Source: Bacteroidaceae bacterium (GTDB lineage Bacteria > Bacteroidota > Bacteroidia > Bacteroidales > Bacteroidaceae). Taken from it: 64,000 nt of DNA. Where the stretch lies: assembly GCA_024698925.1 (NCBI GenBank), contig JAILQO010000081.1, forward strand, positions 40,007-104,006. Direction: 5' to 3'. The stretch's first letter is position 1. Each line of letters starts with the position of its first letter. The notes under the pieces are model-generated. The model saw only the letters and a list, made by a program, of their open reading frames with translations. It had not been told where the DNA came from and ran no database searches. Below, piece by piece: positions 1-6,500 of the stretch. Made by a program: the position numbers and the translations under genes.

Positions 1-1
1 G

Positions 2-1411
2 ACAGCTGCGCCCCTGCTCCCCCCCGCCATTCCTACCGTTAAGGCTGATGTCCTGAAGGTCAACAACCGTCCGGCCGAGAAAGATCGCCTGTTCCGTTCC
101 GATGCTGTGGAGAAGCAGATCAAGGAGATTGTCAAGCAGCTCACCAATGTGCGCCTGGCTTGGATGTTTGTGAATTGCTATCCCAATACGATAGACACCA
201 CCGTCCACTACGAGGAGAAGGATGCCGATGGTCTGCCTGACACCTTTGTCTATACCGGCGACATCCACGCCATGTGGTTGCGCGACAGCGGCGCGCAGGT
301 GTTCCCCTATGTGAAGCTCGCTCCGCAGGACAAGCACCTCAAGAGCATGCTTGCCGGCGTCATCCTGCGCCAACTGAAGTGTATCAACATCGATCCGTAC
401 GCCAATGCCTTCAACAAGGAGCCCAATCCCAATGGCGGTTGGATGTTGGACATGACGGACATGAAACCCGAACTGCACGAGCGCAAGTGGGAAATCGACT
501 CCCTGTGCTACGTCCTGCGTCTGGCCTACGAGTACTGGACCGTTACGGGTGATGACTCTATCTTCGGTGCCTCATGGTTGCAGGCTGTGCAGAACATCCT
601 CGCTACCTTCCGCGACCAGCAGCACAAGGACGGCAACAAGGGAAAGTACCACTTTGAGCGCAAAACCAATCGCCAGCTCGACACCATGAGCAACAACGGT
701 TGGGGTGCTCCCGTGAAGCCCGTGGGTCTGATTGCCTCCGCCTTCCGTCCCAGCGATGATGCTACCACCTTCCTGTTCCTCATTCCCTCCAATTTTATGG
801 CTGTCACGCAGCTGCGTCACGCTGCCGAGATCCTCACGAAGGTCAACCAGCGCACCGACCTCGCGGCACAGTGCACCGCCTTGGCCGATGAGGTGCAACA
901 GGCTCTCTACAAGTACGCCATCAATATCCATCCCAAGTACGGCCCCATCTATGCCTTCGAGGTGGATGGCTTCGGCAACCAGCTGCTGATGGACGATGCC
1001 AACGTGCCCTCCCTGCTGGCGATGGCTTATTTAGGCGATGTGCCCGTGAGCGACCCCATCTATCAGAACACGCGCCGCTTTGTCTGGAGCGAGGATAATC
1101 CCTATTTCTTCCGCGGTAAGGCTGGCGAGGGCATCGGCGGTCCCCACGTAGGTCACAACATGCCTTGGCCCATGTCCATCATGATGAAGGCCTTCACCAG
1201 CACGGACGATGCAGAGATTAAGGCTTGTATCGAGATGCTGATGCGCACGGATGCCGGCACCGGCTTCATGCACGAGAGCTTCAACAAGGACGATGCCACG
1301 AACTTCACCCGCGAGTGGTTTGCCTGGCAGAACACCCTCTTCGGTGAGCTCATCATCAAACTCGTCAATGAAGGTAAGCTCGACCTCCTCAACAGTATCA
1401 CCATCCAGTAG
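2..1411 (+). CDS. GH125 exo-alpha-1,6-mannosidase (5' end outside window)
   Basis: Retaining no start in the window: the frame is open to base 2, so the gene begins upstream; at least 469 residues are visible, which is nearly the whole family length. The GH125 signature is clear: MWLRDSG near the N-terminal third, WGAPVKPVG followed by RPSDDATTFLF (the Asp pair is where the family's general acid lies), and TREWFAWQN near the end, which contains the probable general base Glu. GH125 enzymes are inverting, metal-independent exo-alpha-1,6-mannosidases that trim mannan or N-glycan mannose. Because the N-terminus is missing, a signal peptide cannot be judged. A strong hairpin terminator follows directly. 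Family assignment is firm; linkage specificity is inferred from the family and from GH92 and GH76 genes in the same window. Confidence 0.93.
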   Translation, partial: TAAPLLPPAIPTVKADVLKVNNRPAEKDRLFRSDAVEKQIKEIVKQLTNVRLAWMFVNCYPNTIDTTVHYEEKDADGLPDTFVYTGDIHAMWLRDSGAQVFPYVKLAPQDKHLKSMLAGVILRQLKCINIDPYANAFNKEPNPNGGWMLDMTDMKPELHERKWEIDSLCYVLRLAYEYWTVTGDDSIFGASWLQAVQNILATFRDQQHKDGNKGKYHFERKTNRQLDTMSNNGWGAPVKPVGLIASAFRPSDDATTFLFLIPSNFMAVTQLRHAAEILTKVNQRTDLAAQCTALADEVQQALYKYAINIHPKYGPIYAFEVDGFGNQLLMDDANVPSLLAMAYLGDVPVSDPIYQNTRRFVWSEDNPYFFRGKAGEGIGGPHVGHNMPWPMSIMMKAFTSTDDAEIKACIEMLMRTDAGTGFMHESFNKDDATNFTREWFAWQNTLFGELIIKLVNEGKLDLLNSITIQ

Positions 1412-1437
1412 TCGTCGGGACGGCTTCTGTCAATCAA

Positions 1438-1478
1438 AGAAACGGCTTTTCTCCATCAGAGAGAAGCCGTTTCTCTAT
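1438..1478 (+). terminator. Intrinsic terminator after GH125 gene
   Basis: Inverted repeat AAACGGCTTTTCTC (1440-1453) and GAGAGAAGCCGTTT (1459-1472), one mismatch in 14 pairs, 5-nt loop, followed by a pyrimidine-rich stretch. The stem sequence recurs inverted near 37746-37761. Confidence 0.75.
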
Positions 1479-1522
1479 CTGCGAGAGGCCGAGTTGCTAT
1501 TGGCGCGACCTCCCTTTGGCGT

Positions 1523-2035
1523 TTATTCCAAGGGAATCTCGGGGTGCTGCACAGCCAGTTCCTCGCCCTCCTTGGAGAGGTAGAACATGTAGAGGATGAC
1601 GTCCTTGTCGCCGCGGTTCTCGCCGTGGTGGATAGTGCCTACCATCTCTACGACGGCCTCGCCCTCATGCACCACCTTCGTCTGGCCGTCCAGTCCGATG
1701 ATGGTCAGTTCGCCCTGCACCAGGATACCGTAGTTCATCACAGGATGGTGATGCCAACCAAGCTTCTTTCCAGCGGGGAACACATACTTCACAGCCACGA
1801 GTTCGGGTTTCCCCTGGAAGTAGTCGGGCAGATCCACGCCGTCCCAGCTCTGGCTGGTACGAATCAGTTCCGTGCTCACCACCTTTGCCTCGGGTTCAGC
1901 TTGTGTGACTTCTTCTTCTTGAGCAGCAGGTTCCTCTGTCCGTGCCTGATTACAGGCGCTCAGGCTGAGGCCTACCATCGTTGTGCCGCAGACGAGGGTG
2001 GCGGCCATCACCCAGTTGATCATTTTTTTCATCAT
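1523..2035 (-). CDS. Small cupin-domain lipoprotein
   Basis: A 170-residue protein with a type II signal peptide ending in the lipobox LSAC, an acidic Glu-rich linker of about 20 residues, and a single cupin barrel. The cupin shows FPAGKKLGWHHHPV (metal-binding histidines), then GELTIIGLDG and GTIHHGENRG with the later histidines. The frame is open further upstream from a TTG, but the ATG used here directly precedes the signal peptide. Cupins of this type bind a divalent metal and may act as isomerases, oxygenases or ligand sensors; nothing in the sequence decides between these. It lies convergent to the GH125 gene and is probably transcribed alone. Export to the periplasm or outer membrane is inferred from the lipobox. 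Confidence 0.8.
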   Translation of the reverse strand: MMKKMINWVMAATLVCGTTMVGLSLSACNQARTEEPAAQEEEVTQAEPEAKVVSTELIRTSQSWDGVDLPDYFQGKPELVAVKYVFPAGKKLGWHHHPVMNYGILVQGELTIIGLDGQTKVVHEGEAVVEMVGTIHHGENRGDKDVILYMFYLSKEGEELAVQHPEIPLE

Positions 2036-2039
2036 CGTT

Positions 2040-2131
2040 TCAATTCTCAATTTTCAATTTTCAATTGTCCATTTTCCATTCTCAATTGTCCATTTTCAAT
2101 TGTCCATTCTCCATTCTCAATTAGCTTCCCT
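2040..2131. repeat. CAATT/TCCATT short-word repeat tract
   Basis: About 90 bp built from repeated TCAATTTTC, TCAATTGTCC and CATTTTCCATTC words directly upstream of the cupin gene start. Each TCAATTG block contains the palindrome CAATTG. It is non-coding and AT-rich. No promoter could be placed inside it. Confidence 0.7.
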
Positions 2132-2158
2132 GAGAAGCGTATTGTATCGCCATCATTG

Positions 2159-2435
2159 TCAGGTCGTTGCCTCCTGGCGCACCGCATCACGTGCTTGATA
2201 GAACAGGAATCCGAGGGCTATATTGAATATGATAGCCGCAAACAAGACCACCCACAGGCTGACCCTGATGGATAGCTTACGTCGCCCAGCGACGCAGGCG
2301 CAACGGCGGAATGATATCCTCGGCAAAGGCGTTGCCCCGCCGGAACAGCAAATAAGCACTGGCCATCAATGCCATCGTCATCACGACGGCATAAAGCATC
2401 ACAAAAATCGAGTATTCCTGTATCTGATCGTACAT
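2159..2435 (-). pseudogene. Remnant of a membrane-anchored regulator (N-terminal TM segments only)
   Basis: The reading frame starting at the ATG at 2435 gives MYDQIQEYSIFVML and one clear membrane helix ending LLFRRGNAFAED, then stops after 54 residues (RLRRWAT, stop at 2277). A second frame carries on over the same DNA with another membrane helix (KLSIRVSLWVVLFAAIIF) before stopping at 2159. From memory, Bacteroidales membrane-anchored AraC-type regulators begin in a similar way but continue through several more helices to a C-terminal HTH, which is absent here. A Bacteroidota -7 element lies at 2467-2474, consistent with this once having been a transcribed gene. It could instead be a true small membrane protein of 54 residues. 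Confidence 0.45.
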
Positions 2436-2466
2436 CTCGTTAAGCGTTTTGTCCGCAAGGACGCTG

Positions 2467-2474
2467 CAAAAGTA
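2467..2474 (-). promoter_or_regulatory. -7 element (TACTTTTG) for the regulator remnant
   Basis: On the minus strand TACTTTTGC matches TAnnTTTG and lies about 30 nt before the ATG at 2435. No convincing -33 TTTG was placed. Confidence 0.45.
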
Positions 2475-2548
2475 CAACTTATTTCTGAAACATGGCCCTA
2501 TCAAGAAAAAAATAATAGCTAAAAGTGCGTGTGTATCAAAAAATGCTG

Positions 2549-2556
2549 TATCTTTG
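2549..2556 (+). promoter_or_regulatory. -7 element (TATCTTTG) upstream of phased dyads
   Basis: A perfect TAnnTTTG match (TATCTTTGC). Transcription would begin near 2563, immediately before three operator-like dyads at 2568-2653. Downstream on the plus strand there is only a 30-codon open frame (2677-2769). Confidence 0.55.
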
Positions 2557-2567
2557 CACCCAGAAAA

Positions 2568-2653
2568 GTGTTTGTTATGATTAACATATTCCTATTAAAT
2601 GTGTTTATCATGGTTAACACATTCGACTAAAAAGTGTTTGTCAAAAATAACAA
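2568..2653. repeat. Three GTGTT-N10-AACA dyads at 33-bp spacing
   Basis: GTGTT-N10-AACAT at 2568, GTGTT-N10-AACAC at 2601 and GTGTT-N10-AACAA at 2634: starts exactly 33 bp apart, so all on one helical face. They sit just downstream of the -7 element at 2549, the typical position for repressor operators. Confidence 0.7.
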
Positions 2654-2748
2654 TAACTGTAAATAATGAAATAGAAATGGAGAACCTGTTTAAACGTCAT
2701 GATGCTTATCATAGAGTAAGCTCCCGTCATGGTTCCCACAATATATCA

Positions 2749-2780
2749 CCGCCGAGGCACCTATCGTGATGTCTCGGCGG
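2749..2780. repeat. Hairpin CCGCCGAG/CTCGGCGG
   Basis: An 8-bp perfect GC-rich inverted repeat, extendable by a G.T and two more pairs, at the broken 3' end of the ATPase remnant. There is no T-run, so it is not a standard terminator; it may mark a recombination or deletion end. Confidence 0.5.
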
Positions 2781-3045
2781 AAGTCGTTATATATGGGCCT
2801 GTCTGGAGCGGGAACAGGTAGTCCAAATCCATCAGGTCGTTGAACAAATCCTTGATGGCCTTCGATGCCTTGTTGAAGTCTATCAGCAAATACGACTCAT
2901 ATTCGTTCTTGGCAAAGGTTTCCACGATGGTCGATTTGCCGACACGTCTTGCGCCTTCAACAAGCAATGCACTCTTACCGTCTGATTCCTGTTTCCAGCT
3001 CAGCAATTGAGCATAAATCTTTCTTTTGAATAGTCTTTCTTCCAT
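2761..3045 (-). pseudogene. Truncated AAA-type ATPase (DUF4143 family), N-terminal 94 residues
   Basis: Begins LFKRKIYAQLLSWKQ and contains the Walker A region LLVEGARRVGKST, then YLLIDFNKA, as in the Bacteroidales DUF4143 'ATP-binding protein' family whose members are about 400 residues. The match fades after DLDYLFPLQ; the frame then ends with a short unrelated tail (TSAETSR). Walker B, sensor and C-terminal parts are missing, so the protein cannot be functional in the usual way. Three TTGTGGGGATTG-type repeats at 33-bp spacing lie directly upstream (3086-3163). It was probably part of a mobile or addiction-like ATPase module that decayed by a 3' deletion ending near the hairpin at 2749-2780. 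Confidence 0.75.
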
Positions 3046-3085
3046 AAGAACCCTTTGTTTACGCGGAAAAGATGGTAAAATAATA

Positions 3086-3163
3086 CAATCCCCACAAAAT
3101 TATTTAAATAAAATATGTCAATCCCCACAATTTTCTATTGTAGAATCTATCCAATCCCCAAAT
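3086..3163 (-). repeat. 33-bp-phased CAATCCCCA array upstream of ATPase remnant
   Basis: CAATCCCCACAA at 3086 and 3119 and CAATCCCCAAAT at 3152, starts exactly 33 bp apart, separated by AT-rich DNA. On the minus strand the core reads TTGTGGGGATTG. The array lies 40-118 bp upstream of the ATPase start, which suggests an operator or nucleoprotein assembly site. Confidence 0.75.
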
Positions 3164-3298
3164 CCCTTAACTTGACAGTGGGGGGACTGACACCGTGTGA
3201 TGTTTGAAAAAAGAATATGCCTTGCTGATTTTCTCGTCATTACTCAATTACTCACTCCTCATTTCCATCCTTGCCACCCGTGTAGATGGTGAGCATTA

Positions 3299-3360
3299 GT
3301 CAGGACGAAGCTGACTACTGGTTAGGTCGGAGCTGATGACTGGTTAGGTCGGAGCTGATG
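3299..3360. repeat. 22-bp tandem repeat (about 2.5 copies)
   Basis: Two identical 22-bp units (3317-3338 and 3339-3360, core GGTTAGGTCGGAGCTGATG) preceded by a partial, diverged copy from about 3299. Confidence 0.8.
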
Positions 3361-3391
3361 AAAGCCTCTTATCCTTCCCCCGAAATGATAC

Positions 3392-3483
3392 TATTCCTAC
3401 CCTTGGAGGATTAGTATTCCTACCCTTGGAGGATTAGTATTCCTATGCCGGAAGGAACAGTAATCCTAAGGGCGGAGGGATGG
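3392..3483. repeat. 23-bp tandem repeat (2 perfect, 2 degenerate copies)
   Basis: Units at 3392-3414 and 3415-3437 are identical (TATTCCTACCCTTGGAGGA followed by TTAG); 3438-3460 and 3461-3483 are diverged copies in the same phase. Confidence 0.8.
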
Positions 3484-3586
3484 TATCCTGTCAGACTAGG
3501 ATTTAAACGAATAAAAACCAGCATCCCCGCCAGTCACATCAATTAGACCAACGGGGATGCGAAAAAAGGTATAATTACTTCGGGCG

Positions 3587-6500
3587 TTAGCGGATGAGCT
3601 TCAGCACGGAGCCGTCCTTCATCTGTAGGATGTTCATGCCGCGCTGCAGCTTGGAGATCTTGCGGCCTGCGCCGTCGAAGATGGTCTTGACGTTGCTGGC
3701 GCCTGCGACGATGTTGCCGATGCCGTCAATGAGGATGGCGGTGTACGTCAGGTTTTTGGCGGGCATCTTCTCGAACGTCTCGCCATCCCAACCAGCGAAC
3801 GAGTAGCGGGCAGCATCCTCAGGGGTGAAGGTGCGCAGGGTCAGGTCGGTGCCGTACTCGACTTCGTCCTCCTGCCACAGCTGCTCGCCGACGTAGTAGC
3901 TGACCTTGTACTTGTTGACGGCGAAGGTACCTGTGATGGTCAGGTCCTCGGCGGGCATCGTAGCGGGAATCTCGCTCCAGCCGCTGAAGGTGTAGCCCTC
4001 TTTGCTCGGAGCCTCCTCGGGTATGATGGTGGCGCCTGCGACGAGGTCGGCTGTCTTATAAACCTCACCATCGACGGTGTATGTCAGGGTATATTCGTTG
4101 ACAACGGCCTCGGTGGCATCGATGTAGCGCTCATAGGCCTTCGCCTCGTCCTCGGTGAAGGGGATGTCCTTGTCGCGGCAGGAAGCTACGGCGAGGTCGT
4201 TGATGTTGGAGCGGGCGCCGGAATCGGAAGTGGCATCAATCTCGAAGGTGAAGGTCTGACCCTGCTTGAGCTTGATGAAGAAGTCCAAGGTCTGGGGCTC
4301 CTTACCATCTACGCCGTCAATCTCGGCAGTACCGTAAGCCTGCTCGAAGGCGAAGCTGGTCTGGGCGCACTTGAACTTGTTGTTCAGGCAGCGGCTGCGC
4401 ATGTAGAGCGCGTTGGTCTGATCCTTCTTGTCGCGGGTAATGGTCATGGTAGCAAAGTAGATGCCGTCCGCAGGAGCGGTGAAGGCAATGGCGGGTGAGG
4501 CCTGAGTGCCGTTGGAGTTCAGGGGATGGATATTACCCTTCTCGGTCACAAAGCAGTACTCTTCGTTGGTGTACCAAGCGGTGCCGTTGGCGGACTTAGC
4601 CTTGCTGTTGTTCGTGTCGAACTTCGTGAACTTCGCGTACTGGCCATCAGCGGGCGTGTAGCGATAGTAGCCCCACGGGGTATCGTTGTTCTGTGCGAAG
4701 GAGGCATCGGCCGTAGCGGTGCTGGCTCCCTCTGCGGTGCTGAAGAGGTGGTAGTTACCCTCGGCATCGAAGTTGATGGGCACGGGCTCGGGCTCGCCGG
4801 CAGCGTCAAAGAAGCGGGGATAAGCCTCTGCATCCTCAAGGGTGAAGGGCTTGTCGGTGTCGCGGCAGGCGGCTACGGCGAGGTTGGTGATGTTGGAGCG
4901 GCCACCGGAATCGGACTCGCCATCAATCTCGAAGCTGAAGCGCTGACCTTGCTTCATGCGGATGAAGAAGTCGAGCGTCTGGGGCTGCTTGCCATCGACC
5001 TCGTCAATGTCCTTCGTACCGTAGGACTTCACGAAGAGGAAGGTGTCCTTGCCGCACTCCAGGTCATCGCCGATGAAGCGGCTGCGGAGGTTCAGCGGAT
5101 TGGTCTGCTTGTCCTTCTCGCGGGCCACGGTAGCGGTGGCAAAGTAGATGCCGTCTGCAGGAGCCGTGAAGACCACGGAGGGAGCAATCTGCACGCCGTC
5201 GGAAACAAGGGGATGGACATTGCCCTTTTCAGCGATGAAGCAATACTCCACGTTGGTGTACCAGGCTTTGCCGTAAGTGCCGGGCTTGGCGTTGCTGTTG
5301 CCGTCATCGAACTTCTCGAACTTGGTATATTTGCCGTCATCGGACGTGTAGCGATAGAAGCCCCACGGCGTATCGTTGTTCTCTGCAAAGGCGGCAGCGG
5401 GCGTGACGGTGCCCTCGACGGTGCTGAGGAGCTTGTAGTTGCCCTCGGCATTGAAGTTGATGGGCTCGTTGGCAATGGCGTCGTAGAAGCGCTCATAGGC
5501 TTTAGCCTCGGCTATCGTGAAGGGATTACCCTCGGTGCGGCAGGCGGCTACGGCGAGATCGGTGATGAACGAACGACCCGATGCATCGGTGTTGGCTGTG
5601 TAGTTCTCGATCTCGAAGGTGAAGCTGGTGCCCTGCTTCATGCGGATGTAGAAGTCGAGGGTCTGACTCTGTTTACCGTCCACACCATCAATATCTGCTG
5701 TGCCATAGCTCTTAGCAAAGATGAAATCACCCTTGTCGCACTTCTTGTCCTCACCGCCAATATAACGGCTGCGCAGGAACAACGGCGTGGTGACGTTGGC
5801 CTTGTCGCGGTGGATGGTGACGGTGGCAAAGTAGATACCGTCAGCAGGTGCCGTGAAGATAACAGCGGGTGAGGCTGCGGGGAGAGGATGGCTGTTGCCG
5901 TTCTCCGACAGGAAGACATACTCATCATTGGTGTACCAGGAGTTGCCGTTGGCGGCCTTGGCCTTGCCGTTGCTGGTGTCGAACTTGGCAAACTTCTCGT
6001 AGGTGCCGTCGGCTACGGTGTAGCGATAGAAGCCCCACGGGGTATCGTTGTTCTCGGCAAAGGAGGCAGCGGCCGTCGCCTTGCTCTCGCCCTCGGCTGT
6101 CTTGAAGAGGTGGAAGTTGCTCTCGGCATCGAAGTTGATGGGGTCGAGGACGATGCGGCTTTCCTCCACAGCGGCCCACGCACGCTCCATATAATAGATA
6201 TAGGTGTGCATGAGGTTCTTGTTGAGCTTGCCGGCATCGATGACGCCCTTGGCCTCGTTGATGATGGAAGTCAGCTTGTTCATGCTGGTCTTGCTGACCT
6301 GTCCGGGTGCAGTTCCTACGGTTTCACCGGCACTTAGCTGCTCGTACTTGGTGATTTCGGTCTGCAGGTTCTCGGTGATGTCACCTACGTCCCACACCTC
6401 GTCGGAGTTGAAGTCATCGGGCTGAATAATCCATTGGCGGTTGGTGCTGGTCTTATTCTTCTCGTTGCTCTCCCAGCAGATGAGGGCGGTGCCGTTGCTG

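Larger units (their letters stand above)
2436..2760. other. Non-coding stretch between two gene remnants
   Basis: Holds opposing promoter elements (2467 minus, 2549 plus), the phased dyad array (2568-2653) and a 30-codon plus-strand frame from the ATG at 2677 (begins MENLFKRHD, ends at 2769). That frame is too short and too unlike anything known to me to be called a gene; it may be the decayed start of one. Confidence 0.5.
3046..3586. other. 540-bp intergenic region rich in tandem repeats
   Basis: No gene is visible. It contains three separate arrays (33-bp, 22-bp and 23-bp periods, listed individually). Between about 3170 and 3290 nothing recognisable is seen. The 3' end of the CotH-like gene faces this region, but no convincing terminator hairpin was placed. 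Confidence 0.6.

Noticed and set aside
2677..2769. 30-codon plus-strand gene (starts MENLFKRHD)
   Set aside because: Downstream of a promoter, but too short, no recognisable family, and ends in the hairpin of the decayed ATPase; kept only as a possible remnant.
3299..3483. CRISPR array
   Set aside because: Units are contiguous tandem repeats without spacers and no cas genes are present.
4526..5872. Long open frame (about 450 codons) antisense to the CotH-like gene
   Set aside because: Lies opposite the three internal repeats, is Val/Gly/Leu-rich with the same repeat periodicity, and has no signal or domain; it is a codon-bias shadow.
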